Assembly (NCBI GenBank): GCA_014382445.1 | Contig: JACNJS010000045.1 | Location: 124,001 to 188,000 of the forward strand | Direction: 5' to 3' | Length of the DNA stretch: 64,000 nt | DNA from: Bacteroidota bacterium | GTDB taxonomy: Bacteria; Bacteroidota; Bacteroidia; Bacteroidales; F082 | Shown: positions 25,998 to 35,787 of the stretch, piece by piece | Position numbering within the stretch: position 1 is the stretch's first letter | How the letters are laid out: each line of letters starts with the position of its first letter | Program-made: the position numbers and the translations under genes | Notes under the pieces: model-generated | Told to the model about the DNA's origin: nothing | Database searches by the model: none | What the model saw: only the letters and a program-made list of their open reading frames with translations

Positions 25998-28900
25998 ATG
26001 AATAATCTTATTAACAAGCTTGTAACGGTAATCATTTTGTTTGCATTATCAATAACTATTACAGCACAGAACAACGATTCGAAAGAGACACCGAATGAAA
26101 AAACGTTTGCCGGACTAAAATTCAGAAATATTGGACCGGCGTTGATGTCGGGGAGGATTTCTGATATTGCTATTCATCCTGATAATAATAACATTTGGTA
26201 TGTAACTGCAGGCTCCGGTGGTGTTTGGAAAACCGTAAACGCAGGAACAACATGGACTCCCCTTTTTGATAAACAGAATGTTTATTCAATTGGCTGTGTT
26301 ACTATCGATCCAAATAATCATCACACTGTTTGGGTTGGGACAGGAGAAAATGTTGGAGGCCGTCACGTAAGTTATGGTGATGGTATTTACCGAAGCGATG
26401 ATGATGGCGCCACATGGAAAAATATGGGGCTTAAAGAATCGCATCACATTTCAAAAATCATTGTCCATCCCCATGATTCAAAAATTATATGGGTTGCTGC
26501 TCAGGGTCCTCTTTGGTCGAAAGGAGGTGAACGTGGTTTATATAAATCAACAGATGGTGGGACAACCTGGAAAAAAACACTTGGCGACGATGAATGGACA
26601 GGTGTTACAGATATTATAATTGATCCGCGAAACCCCGATGTTCTTTACGCCGCAACATGGCAACGTGGCCGTACTATAGCATCATATATGGGAGGTGGCC
26701 CGGGCTCAGGAATTTACCGATCTTTTGATGGAGGACTAACCTGGGAAAAACTTACCGAAGGTTTGCCAAAATCAAACATGGGCAAAATAGGTCTTGCGAT
26801 ATCTCCACAAAAGCCCGATGTGCTTTATGCTGCCATCGAGCTTGATCGCCGTAGCGGTGGAGTATATCGTTCAGATAATCGTGGTTCATCATGGACAAAA
26901 CAATCAGATGTAGTTTCGGGAGCAACCGGTCCTCACTACTACCAGGAACTATATGCCAGTCCAAATCAATACGATAGGATTTATCTTGCTGATGTAAGAA
27001 TTCAGGTGTCAGAAGATGGTGGCAAGACATTCCGCAGAATGAAGGAAGAACATAAACATTCCGATAATCACGCAATTGCTTTCAGGGATGATGATCCCAA
27101 CTACCTTCTTGTGGGAACTGATGGCGGTATCTACGAAAGTTTCGACCTTGCCGAAAACTGGAGGTTTATGGCTAATCTGCCACTCACCCAATTTTATAAA
27201 CTCGCACTTGACGATGCTATGCCATTCTATAATATTTATGGTGGAACTCAGGATAATGGTACACAGGGAGGCCCCTCTCGCACTGATACACGCAGCGGAA
27301 TCCAGAATTCTGACTGGTTTATGACATTGTTTGCCGATGGCCATCAACCGGCTACAGAACCCGGTAACCCTAATATTGTGTATGCCGAGTGGCAGGAGGG
27401 CCACCTTAATCGTATCGACAGAAGCACAGGTGAAATTGTGTTTATCCAGCCTCAGCCAGAAGCAGGAGAAAACTATGAGCGGTATAACTGGGATGCGCCT
27501 ATTTTAGTCAGCCCGCATTCACCAACAAGGTTATATTTTGCTTCGCAACGCGTATGGCAATCTGATGACCGCGGTGATAGCTGGAAGCCGATTTCGGGTG
27601 ACCTTACGCTTAATCAGGAGAGAATTAATCTGCCAATTATGGATCAAACCTGGAGCTGGGATTCACCATGGGATGTTAATGCAATGTCGAACTACAATAC
27701 CATAACTTCCCTTGCAGAATCTCCATTACAAGAAGGGCTTATTTATGTCGGCACTGATGATGGACTCTTGCAGATTACTGAAAACGGAGGCGACAGCTGG
27801 AGCAAAATTGAAGTAGTTAAACTTCCGAACCTACCCGCTACCGCTTTTGTAAATGATATTAAAGCCGACCTTCATGATGTAAATACTGTGTATGTAGTGC
27901 TTGATAATCACAAATATGGTGATTTAAAACCATATATCTATAAAAGCACAAACCGTGGCCGCACATGGCAGTCAATATCAGGTAATATTCCGGATAATAC
28001 AATTGTTTGGCGAATAGTTCAAGACCATGTTAAACCGGAGCTTATGTTTGCCGGAACTGAATTTGGTATTTACACTACATTCGATGGTGGCAAAAACTGG
28101 GTTAAGCTTGATGGCGATGTTCCGGTAATATCTTTCCGTGATTTGGCAATACAAAAACGCGAAAACGATTTGGTAGGAGCCTCATTTGGCCGCAGTTTTT
28201 TTGTGCTGGATGATTATAGCGCACTTCGGCACGTTAACCTTGAACAGCTAAAAAGTGAGGCAACCCTTTTTCCAACCCGTGATGCATGGTGGTATTTCCC
28301 TCGGCCAAAAGAAACTTTTGGAGGTAAAGGGTCACAGGGAGCCTCATACTTCATTGCTCCCAATCCGCCATTTGGCGCTGTTTTTACTTATTATCTTGCA
28401 GAAGAATACAGCACTAAAAAAGCTGTACGCCAGAAAAAGGAAAAGGCGCTTTTAAAAGACAAAAAAGAAGTGACGTTCCCCGGGTGGGATGAAGTTGAAA
28501 AGGAACGCAGAGAAGAACCTCCCGTTATTATGCTTACTATCAATGACAGTACGGGAGCTGTAATAAGAAGACTGGAAGGCCCTGCCGGGAAAGGGTTTCA
28601 TCGGGTAGCATGGGATTTACACAAACCCTCTGCTTCTGCTATAAACATTCATGATCAGCATGTTGGCGATTCTCGTTCATCAAGAGGTGGTACTATGGTG
28701 CTTCCGGGGAGTTATTCTGTTAGAATAGCCAGTAGGATAAACGGCGAAATAACAGAATTATCAGAACCTGTTAATTTTAAGGTTAAAAGAATGAAACAAG
28801 GAGCACTTGATGGTGCTTCTCCTAAAGAAACCGTAGCTTTTTGGGACGAAGTTGATAATATGAGAATGGCAACATCGGCATTACGGATTGTGTTGAACAC

Positions 28901-29288
28901 CACTATTAAGAAAGTTGCAGGAATGAAAAAGGCATTATCGGCTATTAACAAAGCCCCTGGAGATCTTGATGCTGATATTTATGCCTTAAATCAACAGTTA
29001 CTTGATGTTGAAGAGAAATTATATGGTAATAAATCGAAGGAAGAAATAGGTGAAAAAACCGCACCAACTGTTATAAGCCGATTGAATGCTGCATCAATGG
29101 GTGTTCAAAACTCTACTTATGGTCCCACTCCTACTCATATTAAAAGTTTAGCTATTGCTCAAGATGAATTTAAGAATGTGAAAAAAGAATTGGAAAATAT
29201 TATAAACCAAGAAATTCCAATACTTGAAAAACAACTTATTGATGTAGGAGCTCCATGGATTGAGGGGCAGGAGATTCCTGATTATTGA
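25998..29288 (+). CDS. Secreted Asp-box (BNR/sortilin-like) propeller protein
   Basis: This 1096-residue protein has a signal peptide (cleavage near ITAQN, residue 24) and about ten Asp-box motifs of the S-x-D-G-G-x-T-W type (such as TVNAGTTW, SDDDGATW, STDGGTTW, SFDGGLTW, TENGGDSW, STNRGRTW, TFDGGKNW) spread over residues 50-760. These form a large beta-propeller like the VPS10/sortilin and BNR proteins. A beta-rich C-terminal part (about 860-940, RLEGPAGKGFHRVAWDL) and a helical tail follow. The family is abundant in Bacteroidota and often annotated as glycosyl hydrolase, but no catalytic residues are evident, so ligand binding or an unknown role is safer. An inverted repeat follows the stop. 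Confidence 0.85.
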   Translation: MNNLINKLVTVIILFALSITITAQNNDSKETPNEKTFAGLKFRNIGPALMSGRISDIAIHPDNNNIWYVTAGSGGVWKTVNAGTTWTPLFDKQNVYSIGCVTIDPNNHHTVWVGTGENVGGRHVSYGDGIYRSDDDGATWKNMGLKESHHISKIIVHPHDSKIIWVAAQGPLWSKGGERGLYKSTDGGTTWKKTLGDDEWTGVTDIIIDPRNPDVLYAATWQRGRTIASYMGGGPGSGIYRSFDGGLTWEKLTEGLPKSNMGKIGLAISPQKPDVLYAAIELDRRSGGVYRSDNRGSSWTKQSDVVSGATGPHYYQELYASPNQYDRIYLADVRIQVSEDGGKTFRRMKEEHKHSDNHAIAFRDDDPNYLLVGTDGGIYESFDLAENWRFMANLPLTQFYKLALDDAMPFYNIYGGTQDNGTQGGPSRTDTRSGIQNSDWFMTLFADGHQPATEPGNPNIVYAEWQEGHLNRIDRSTGEIVFIQPQPEAGENYERYNWDAPILVSPHSPTRLYFASQRVWQSDDRGDSWKPISGDLTLNQERINLPIMDQTWSWDSPWDVNAMSNYNTITSLAESPLQEGLIYVGTDDGLLQITENGGDSWSKIEVVKLPNLPATAFVNDIKADLHDVNTVYVVLDNHKYGDLKPYIYKSTNRGRTWQSISGNIPDNTIVWRIVQDHVKPELMFAGTEFGIYTTFDGGKNWVKLDGDVPVISFRDLAIQKRENDLVGASFGRSFFVLDDYSALRHVNLEQLKSEATLFPTRDAWWYFPRPKETFGGKGSQGASYFIAPNPPFGAVFTYYLAEEYSTKKAVRQKKEKALLKDKKEVTFPGWDEVEKERREEPPVIMLTINDSTGAVIRRLEGPAGKGFHRVAWDLHKPSASAINIHDQHVGDSRSSRGGTMVLPGSYSVRIASRINGEITELSEPVNFKVKRMKQGALDGASPKETVAFWDEVDNMRMATSALRIVLNTTIKKVAGMKKALSAINKAPGDLDADIYALNQQLLDVEEKLYGNKSKEEIGEKTAPTVISRLNAASMGVQNSTYGPTPTHIKSLAIAQDEFKNVKKELENIINQEIPILEKQLIDVGAPWIEGQEIPDY

Positions 29289-29302
29289 TGATTTTCTTTT
29301 TC

Positions 29303-29356
29303 AACCCGCTGAGAGTTTTCCTCGAGTTATCTCGATGAAAATCCACTCAGCAGGTT
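29303..29356. repeat. Dispersed inverted repeat, family B
   Basis: AACCCGCTGAGAGTTTTC-type left arm (29303 onwards) pairs with the right arm ending CTCAGCAGGTT at 29346-29356, with an inner CTCGAG/CTCGAT pairing. Located after the Asp-box gene; same family as 21582-21634. A single family A-like arm (TTCCTTCGCTCTGCTCAG) follows at about 29385-29411. Confidence 0.6.
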
Positions 29357-29420
29357 TATTGATAATATAGGTGTTACCAATAGAGTTCCTTCGCTCTGCT
29401 CAGGAGGACAAAACATCATA

Positions 29421-30338
29421 TTACCCCCTAACAAATAACGCCTTAATAATTTCCTGAGCCATTTTTGGGTTTTCCTTTAACCTGCGGGTTGAATAGGCAA
29501 ACCAATTTTTACCAAAGGGAACATAAATTCTCATTCTGTATCCTTTATCTAGTATCGATTTCCGTAAAGCAGGAGTAACACCGAATAACATTTGAAACTC
29601 AAATTTGTCATTAGGGACTTTATATTTTTCAATAAGATTATAAGCTCCATTAACGAGTTTTTCGTCGTGGGTGGCAATGCCCGGGTAAATTCCTTTTGTA
29701 AACATGTATTCAAGGTCTTCCAAAAAATGGGCGTTAATTTCTTCGTATTTCTTATAGGCAATGTTCTCGGGTTCAATATAAATTCCCTTACACAACCTGT
29801 AATTTACCGGATTATCAGCAGAATGAAGGTCTAACATATCATTAATGTCGTTCATTGTTCGGCGCATGTACGACTGAAGTACAAGACCAACATTTTTAGG
29901 AAACTCTTTTTTTAGCTTTCTAAAAAGTTCAATTTCACGATCAACACATTGCGAGTCTTCCATATCGATGCGCACGAAATTATCATGCTCTACTGCCTTT
30001 TTAACTATTTCACGAATTAATTTATAGCATGCTTCTTTATCAATCAACAATCCAAACATGGTTGGTTTTAATGAATAATTTCCATTAATGTCATTTTTTT
30101 CAACAGAGTTAATTATTTCAAGGTATTCGTCTTTGTTCTTTTCTGCCTCTGAAATATCCGTAATAAACTCACCAAGAAGGTCGATGGTAACCATATTTCC
30201 CTCTAAGTTTAATTTTTTTGCGATGTTAGTTGCTTCTTCAAGAGTTTGCCCGGCTATGTAGCGTTTAGAAAAAACCCATACAAGTTTTTGAGGCATTAAT
30301 GGTAATATGGATGCTATTATTTTATTCAAAAACATCAT
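29421..30338 (-). CDS. Proline dehydrogenase
   Basis: This single-domain proline dehydrogenase (305 residues, FAD-dependent TIM barrel) oxidises proline to pyrroline-5-carboxylate, the first step of proline breakdown. Visible signatures are VTIDLLGEFITD, FVRIDMEDSQCVD, LVLQSYMRRT (FAD/substrate strand), YRLCKGIYIEPE, IATHDEKLV, FEFQMLFGV and YVPFGKNWFAYSTRRLKEN (C-terminal substrate-binding R-R). It lacks the P5C dehydrogenase domain of PutA, so a separate enzyme elsewhere must complete the pathway. It stands alone upstream of nothing on the same strand except pgk 114 bases away, so a link is doubtful. Confidence 0.9.
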   Translation of the reverse strand: MMFLNKIIASILPLMPQKLVWVFSKRYIAGQTLEEATNIAKKLNLEGNMVTIDLLGEFITDISEAEKNKDEYLEIINSVEKNDINGNYSLKPTMFGLLIDKEACYKLIREIVKKAVEHDNFVRIDMEDSQCVDREIELFRKLKKEFPKNVGLVLQSYMRRTMNDINDMLDLHSADNPVNYRLCKGIYIEPENIAYKKYEEINAHFLEDLEYMFTKGIYPGIATHDEKLVNGAYNLIEKYKVPNDKFEFQMLFGVTPALRKSILDKGYRMRIYVPFGKNWFAYSTRRLKENPKMAQEIIKALFVRG

Positions 30339-30452
30339 TGGAATAAATTTTATATTTTAACGGGCAAAGGTACTCAGAATAGTTCAAATCCGTACGAAAA
30401 CAGATTATATATACACTTGATTTTATAGATTTGAATACAGAATAATTAGTAA

Positions 30453-31643
30453 TTATTCAACAATTGATGCCACTCCGGGTAATGTTTTCCCTTCAATAAA
30501 TTCTAACATTGCCCCACCTCCTGTTGATACATAACTTACTTTATCCTGTAAGTGGAATTTATTAATAGCAGCAACTGAGTCGCCACCACCAATTAACGAG
30601 AAGGCACCGTTTTTTGTAGCCTCAGTAATAGCGTATGCCACTTCAATTGTTCCATGTTCGAAGTTTTCCATTTCAAAAACCCCCATGGGACCATTCCAAA
30701 ATATTGTTTTTGAGTTTTCAATAATATCTTTAAATGCCTGCCCTGTTTCGGGGCCAATATCCAAACCCATCCAGCCATCAGGAATTTCGTGAGAATTACA
30801 AAACTTACGATTAGCTTCATTATCGAATTTATCAGCAATTACAGCATCTGTTGGTAGGTGAAAACAAACATTATTTTCTTCAGCTTTTTGCATTGCAGCT
30901 TTTGCTGTATCAATTAACCCATCTTCAACCAACGAGTTTCCAACTTCGCCGCCAAGGGCTTTAATAAAAGTAAACATCATTCCTCCGCCAATAAGTATGT
31001 TATCAACCTTGTCTATTAAATTATTGAGAATTTCGATTTTGCCCGACACTTTTGCTCCTCCCAATATTGCTGTGATAGGTTTTTTACCATCTTTAACAAT
31101 TTTGTTAATATTAATTAGTTCGTTATTCATAACATAACCGAACATTTTGTTGTTAGGGAAGAATTTTGCAATTACAGCCGTTGAGGCATGAGCTCTGTGG
31201 GCTGTTCCGAATGCATCGTTCATATAAACGTCGGCAAGTTGTGCAAGTTTTTGAGCAAAGGCTTCATCTCCTTTGGTTTCCTCCTTGTAGAAGCGAAGGT
31301 TTTCGAGTAATAAGACTTCCCCGTGATTTAAATTTTTTGCCTTCTCAATAGCCTGCTTTCCAACGCAATCATCAGCAAACTGTACTTCAACACCAATCTG
31401 TTTTGACAAAGCAGGTACAAGATGTTGAAGTGAAAATTTATTTTCGGGACCATCTTTCGGTCTGCCCAAATGCGACATCAGAATAACAGAACCTCCGGAG
31501 TTTAACACTTTTTTTATTGTAGGGATTGTAGCCTGTATTCTTGTATCATCCGTAATTTTAAACTTTTCATTTAATGGAACATTAAAATCAACTCTGATGA
31601 TGACTTTTTTATTTGTGAAATCAAAAGTATCGATGTTTTTCAT
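30453..31643 (-). CDS. pgk: Phosphoglycerate kinase
   Basis: Pgk transfers phosphate from 1,3-bisphosphoglycerate to ADP in glycolysis, or the reverse in gluconeogenesis. The 396-residue protein has the N-domain RVDFNVPL and [19 protein letters not shown], the hinge, and the C-domain nucleotide site [21 protein letters not shown] and GGGDSVAA. I chose the ATG at 31643; the frame continues upstream for 27 codons without conserved residues. It follows the fused peptide-ABC ATPase gene by 61 bases on the same strand. Confidence 0.96.
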   Translation of the reverse strand: MKNIDTFDFTNKKVIIRVDFNVPLNEKFKITDDTRIQATIPTIKKVLNSGGSVILMSHLGRPKDGPENKFSLQHLVPALSKQIGVEVQFADDCVGKQAIEKAKNLNHGEVLLLENLRFYKEETKGDEAFAQKLAQLADVYMNDAFGTAHRAHASTAVIAKFFPNNKMFGYVMNNELININKIVKDGKKPITAILGGAKVSGKIEILNNLIDKVDNILIGGGMMFTFIKALGGEVGNSLVEDGLIDTAKAAMQKAEENNVCFHLPTDAVIADKFDNEANRKFCNSHEIPDGWMGLDIGPETGQAFKDIIENSKTIFWNGPMGVFEMENFEHGTIEVAYAITEATKNGAFSLIGGGDSVAAINKFHLQDKVSYVSTGGGAMLEFIEGKTLPGVASIVE

Positions 31644-31704
31644 GATAATATTATTTGAATTATGGGTACATAAATATATCTTCGACAAAATTAATAAACA
31701 ATTG

Positions 31705-33381
31705 TCAGGCAGGAACGGAAGCAATTAGTTTTTTAGTATAGTCGGATTGGGGATTATTGTAAACCTCATCGGCATCCCCAATTTCCACAATCTTTCCATC
31801 TTTCATAACCATTATTCGATCACTCATAAATCGCACAACGCTAAGGTCGTGGGAAATAAATATATAGGTAAAGCCAAATTCCTGTTTCAGGTCATTAAGT
31901 AAATTAAGCACCTTTGCCTGTACCGAAACATCCAGAGCTGAAACAGCTTCATCACAAATTATGAACTTAGGGTTGAGCGCAAGGGTACGGGCAATTACGA
32001 TTCGTTGCCTTTGTCCTCCCGAAAATTCATGTGGGTAACGGTTGTAGTGTTCACTTATTAACCCCACTTTTTCCAGAAGGGTTATTACCTGTTCTTTTCG
32101 TTGTTTATTATTCCCGTAAAGCTTATGCACCTTCATAGGCTCCTGTATTGCACTTCCGATAGTCATGCGCGGATTTAATGATGAATACGGGTCTTGAAAA
32201 ATGATGTTTATATTTTTGCGTTGTTTGTTAAGAGATTGTGAATTAAGGGATAACAAATCAAAATCATCAAAATAAATCAAGCCACTATCGGGTTCAATAA
32301 GTCTTAATATGCTTCTCCCTAATGTTGTTTTACCACATCCTGATTCACCAACTAATCCAAGAGTTTCTCCGGGAAACACATTAAAACTAACATCATCAAC
32401 CGCTGGCACATAATCGGTTGTTTTCCCGAATATATTTTTTGATAGGATATATTTTTTTTCAATATTCTGTACTTTTAAGAGGGGTTCTTTATCATATATC
32501 TGTTTATGAAATATTAATCTGTCATTTGGGTTGGAGAGGGTTTCTAATTTATCAAAATTACCACCCATAAAATCATCAATTTCCGGCAGGCGGGTAACAC
32601 GTTTATCGACGGGTGGGCGGCATGCTAAAAGCCCTTTGGTATATGGGTGCTCAGGCTGCTCAAATACATTTTTTAAATTGCCGGATTCAACAATTCGACC
32701 TTTATACATAACTGCTACTTCATCAGCTACTTCACTAACCACACCTAAGTCGTGACTAATAAAAATTAAACCCATTCCATATTCTTTTCTTAGGTCGTTT
32801 AATAGTGCAATTATTTCTTTCTGTACTGTAACGTCCAAAGCAGTGGTTGGTTCATCTGCAATAAGTAAATCGGGCTTGTTGGCAATTGCCATGGCAATCA
32901 TCACTCGCTGCTTTTGTCCGCCCGACAATTGATGGGGATAGCTGCTGTAAATACTCTCGGGACGGGGCAGGTTTACCTTTTCGAATAGCTCAATAACCTG
33001 TTGGCGCGCCTCTTTATTATTCACCTTTTGATGAAGGATAATAATTTCTGCAACCTGTTTCCCACAACGCATAACCGGGTTAAGTGCTGTCATTGGCTCC
33101 TGAAATATCATGGATATACTATTTCCCCTGTACTTCCTTATATCACGATTTTTCAGTCCGATTAAATTAGTATTGTTAAAATTTATTTTTCCGGATACAA
33201 TATTTGCCTGAGGAGGAAGCAATTGCATTATGGCCAGGGCGGTTACTGTTTTTCCCGAACCAGATTCACCAACAACGCCAACAGCCTGACCTTTTTTAAT
33301 ATTCAGTGTTACATTATCAACGGCTCTGATTATAGATGAGCCGGAATTAAACTCTATACTAAGATTGATAATTTGCAGCAA
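31705..33381 (-). CDS. Fused two-domain peptide/nickel-type ABC transporter ATPase
   Basis: This 558-residue protein joins two ABC ATPase domains of the oligopeptide/dipeptide (OppD-OppF, DppD-DppF) type. Domain 1 has Walker A GESGSGKT, signature LSGGQKQR and Walker B LLIADEP. Domain 2 has [16 protein letters not shown] and FIICDEA. Each ends in the extra Cxx[14 protein letters not shown] regions typical of the family, though the Fe-S-like cysteine motif after domain 1 is reduced to CRPP. Fused forms like YejF energise peptide uptake. No permease or binding protein is adjacent, so the partners are elsewhere. The only plausible start is the TTG at 33381. Confidence 0.92.
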   Translation of the reverse strand: MLQIINLSIEFNSGSSIIRAVDNVTLNIKKGQAVGVVGESGSGKTVTALAIMQLLPPQANIVSGKINFNNTNLIGLKNRDIRKYRGNSISMIFQEPMTALNPVMRCGKQVAEIIILHQKVNNKEARQQVIELFEKVNLPRPESIYSSYPHQLSGGQKQRVMIAMAIANKPDLLIADEPTTALDVTVQKEIIALLNDLRKEYGMGLIFISHDLGVVSEVADEVAVMYKGRIVESGNLKNVFEQPEHPYTKGLLACRPPVDKRVTRLPEIDDFMGGNFDKLETLSNPNDRLIFHKQIYDKEPLLKVQNIEKKYILSKNIFGKTTDYVPAVDDVSFNVFPGETLGLVGESGCGKTTLGRSILRLIEPDSGLIYFDDFDLLSLNSQSLNKQRKNINIIFQDPYSSLNPRMTIGSAIQEPMKVHKLYGNNKQRKEQVITLLEKVGLISEHYNRYPHEFSGGQRQRIVIARTLALNPKFIICDEAVSALDVSVQAKVLNLLNDLKQEFGFTYIFISHDLSVVRFMSDRIMVMKDGKIVEIGDADEVYNNPQSDYTKKLIASVPA

Positions 33382-33396
33382 GTAAGGAATTTTTAA

Positions 33397-33426
33397 TTGA
33401 AAATTAGGAAATTAATAGTACTTTTG
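33397..33426 (+). promoter_or_regulatory. Promoter for prs-rplY
   Basis: TTG (33397-33399), 19 bases, TACTTTTG (33419-33426): a good Bacteroidota consensus promoter about 35 bases before the prs ATG. Confidence 0.7.
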
Positions 33427-33460
33427 CAGCGATTTTTCAAAACCAATAAAACCAAAAAAA

Positions 33461-34405
33461 ATGTCAGATCCAAAAGTAAGTATTTTTAGCGGGCGGAAAA
33501 CCCGATATCTTGCTGAAAAAATTGCTGATAGCTATGGTATTGAACTTGGAAAGTCAATTGTCACAAATTTTTCTGATGGTGAACTTCAAACCTCTTACGA
33601 AGAAAACATAAGAGGACAAGATGTATTTATTATTCAATCAACTTTTCCTCCTGGCGACAATTTGCTGGAACTGCTTATGATGATTGATGCTGCCAAGAGG
33701 GCATCTGCCAGGAAAATTATAGCAGTAATACCTTATTTTGGTTACGCAAGGCAGGACAGGAAGGATAAACCAAGAGTGGCAATTGCTTCGAAACTCATTG
33801 CAAACTTGCTTATATCTGCAGGTATTAACAGGGTTATTACCCTCGATTTGCATGCCGATCAGATACAGGGATTTTTTGATGTACCGGTTGATAATCTTTA
33901 TGCTTCAAATATCTTTATGGAGTATATCAGAAAGCTAAATCTTCCCAACCTTATAATGGCATCACCTGACACCGGAGGAACCCGGCGTGCAGCATCGTAT
34001 GCAAAAGCACTTAACACGGGGTTTGTTATCTGTTATAAGCAAAGGGCAAAGCCTAATGTAATCGAACAAATGGAACTTATTGGGGATGTTGAAGGCAAAG
34101 ATGTTATACTGGTTGATGATATTATTGATACTGCCGGCACAATTACAAAAGCTGCTGATTTGATAATAAGCAGGGGTGCTAATACTGTTCGTGCATTTTG
34201 TACACATCCTATTTTTTCGGGCTCTGCTTATGATATTCTAAGCAAATCAAAACTTAATGAAATTGTTGTTACCGATACTGTTCCTTTAAAACAAAACTTG
34301 GAGAAAATAAAGGTATTAAGCACTGCCGATCTGTTAGCCGAAGTTATTGCACGAGTGCAGAACTTTGAGTCAATAAGCTCACTATTCGATATTGAAAAGA
34401 AGTAG
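33461..34405 (+). CDS. prs: Ribose-phosphate pyrophosphokinase
   Basis: Prs makes PRPP from ribose 5-phosphate and ATP, the precursor for nucleotides, histidine, tryptophan and NAD. The 314-residue protein has the FSGRKT start, DGELQTSYEENIRGQDVFIIQS, PYFGYARQDRKD, the Mg/PRPP motif LDLHADQIQGFF, and the PRPP-binding loop VILVDDIIDTAGTI, all intact. It leads a plus-strand set prs-rplY-pth; the spacing to rplY is 33 bases. Confidence 0.96.
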   Translation: MSDPKVSIFSGRKTRYLAEKIADSYGIELGKSIVTNFSDGELQTSYEENIRGQDVFIIQSTFPPGDNLLELLMMIDAAKRASARKIIAVIPYFGYARQDRKDKPRVAIASKLIANLLISAGINRVITLDLHADQIQGFFDVPVDNLYASNIFMEYIRKLNLPNLIMASPDTGGTRRAASYAKALNTGFVICYKQRAKPNVIEQMELIGDVEGKDVILVDDIIDTAGTITKAADLIISRGANTVRAFCTHPIFSGSAYDILSKSKLNEIVVTDTVPLKQNLEKIKVLSTADLLAEVIARVQNFESISSLFDIEKK

Positions 34406-34438
34406 ATTATTTATATATTATTAATTAATTTTTAAAAA

Positions 34439-35080
34439 ATGAAAAAAGTATCATTGAGCGGTTCTCTAAGAGAGAACGTAGGGAAAAAAGATGCTAAAAA
34501 ACACAGGAGGGAAGGAAACATCCCATGTGTTATTTACGGAGGTGAAAAGCAAGTTCATTTTGTTACAAATGAAATCAAATTTGATAAAATTATCTTCTCG
34601 CCGGATGTTTTTTTACTTTCGATAAGTATCGATGGTAAAGAATATCAAACGATACTACAGGATATTCAGTATCATCCGGTAACCGACAAGGTATTACATG
34701 CTGATTTCATGGAGCTGACTCCTGGAAAGGCCATTTCAATTGGTATTCCTGTTAATCTGGCAGGCATTTCGCCGGGTGTTATTGCAGGCGGCCAGCTAAT
34801 CAAAAAGATGCATAAAATTCGAGTAAAAGGATTGGTTGATGTTTTGCCAGAGAATATCGATGTTGATATTTCAAAGCTGGTAATAGGAGGTTCAATAAAA
34901 ATAAGAGATATTGAACTTGACAATCTTGCGTTACTCGATCCGCCAAACTCTGTTATCGTTCGTGTTAAAACTTCAAGAACCGTTACGGAAGACCTTGAAG
35001 AAGATGAAGAGGGTGAGGAAGGAGAAGAAGGAGAAGAAGCAGGAGAAGAAGGAACTGCACCTGGTGCAAAAGAGGAATAG
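34439..35080 (+). CDS. rplY: Large-subunit ribosomal protein bL25, Ctc form
   Basis: bL25 binds 5S rRNA in the 50S subunit. The 213-residue form is the long Ctc type: an N-terminal L25 domain (LSGSLRENVGKKDAKKHRREG, CVIYGG, HADFMEL) plus the C-terminal TL5-like beta domain (IGIPVNLAGISPGVIAGG, DISKLVIGGSIKI). It ends in an acidic low-complexity tail rich in Glu-Glu-Gly, common in Bacteroidota. It lies between prs and pth, a conserved order; a strong terminator follows it, so pth may be partly insulated. Confidence 0.95.
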   Translation: MKKVSLSGSLRENVGKKDAKKHRREGNIPCVIYGGEKQVHFVTNEIKFDKIIFSPDVFLLSISIDGKEYQTILQDIQYHPVTDKVLHADFMELTPGKAISIGIPVNLAGISPGVIAGGQLIKKMHKIRVKGLVDVLPENIDVDISKLVIGGSIKIRDIELDNLALLDPPNSVIVRVKTSRTVTEDLEEDEEGEEGEEGEEAGEEGTAPGAKEE

Positions 35081-35102
35081 AGAAAATTTAACTAATTTTT
35101 GT

Positions 35103-35147
35103 AAAGGGATAAGGGGATTCACTAACTTTATCCCTTTATTTTTTTTA
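35103..35147 (+). terminator. Rho-independent terminator between rplY and pth
   Basis: AAAGGGATAA (35103-35112) pairs perfectly with TTATCCCTTT (35129-35138), followed by ATTTTTTTT. The stem ends only 12 bases before the pth ATG region, so it may attenuate rather than fully stop transcription into pth. Confidence 0.8.
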
Positions 35148-35158
35148 TGTGATTTAAC

Positions 35159-35722
35159 ATGAAGTATTTAATAACCGGACTTGGAAATATAGGTGCTGAA
35201 TATGCTAACACCAGGCATAATATTGGTTTTGCGGTTGCTGATACTTTAATTAATGAACTGAAGGGTGAAACTAAGGTTGAAAAGCTTGCAATTGTTTCAC
35301 GTATTAAATATCGCGGTCGCTCACTGGTTGTAATTAAGCCAACAACCTACATGAACTTAAGTGGTAAGGCCATCGCATACTGGTTGGAAAAAGAAAAAAT
35401 ACCTATTGAGCGACTATTGGTTGTGCTCGATGATATTGCCCTGCCAACAGGTACGCTCCGCATGAAAGCTAAAGGTGGTGATGCCGGTCATAATGGCCTT
35501 ATTGATACTATTGAAAAATTAGGCACAAATGTTTTCGCCAGATTACGCATTGGCATTGGTGATGATTTCCCAAGAGGACGACAGTCGGATTATGTATTAG
35601 GTCAATGGACAAAAAGCGAAGAAAACCTAATGATACCCAGATTAGATGTGGCCACTGAAATGATAAAAAGTTTTATTACGATAGGAGTAGAAAGAACGAT
35701 GACGGGGTACAATAATAGGTAG
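35159..35722 (+). CDS. pth: Peptidyl-tRNA hydrolase
   Basis: Pth releases peptides from prematurely dropped peptidyl-tRNA. The 187-residue protein has GLGNIGAEYANTRHNIGF with the catalytic His in TRHN, the KPTTYMNLSG motif, VLDDIALPTGTLRMKAKGGDAGHNGL (catalytic Asp region), and LRIGIGDDFPRG. It is full length. Gene order prs-rplY-pth is conserved in bacteria. A strong terminator just before it suggests regulated read-through or its own start. Confidence 0.95.
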   Translation: MKYLITGLGNIGAEYANTRHNIGFAVADTLINELKGETKVEKLAIVSRIKYRGRSLVVIKPTTYMNLSGKAIAYWLEKEKIPIERLLVVLDDIALPTGTLRMKAKGGDAGHNGLIDTIEKLGTNVFARLRIGIGDDFPRGRQSDYVLGQWTKSEENLMIPRLDVATEMIKSFITIGVERTMTGYNNR

Positions 35723-35727
35723 CAGGC

Positions 35728-35748
35728 TGGGCTTAATACAATAGCCCA
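35728..35748. terminator. Short hairpin between convergent pth and glyS
   Basis: TGGGCT (35728-35733) and AGCCCA (35743-35748) form a 6-bp stem in the 65-base gap between the two stops. No T tract; role inferred from position. Confidence 0.35.
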
Positions 35749-35787
35749 ATAATTTCGGATAGCTTTTAAAATATTGTACCCAAAGAC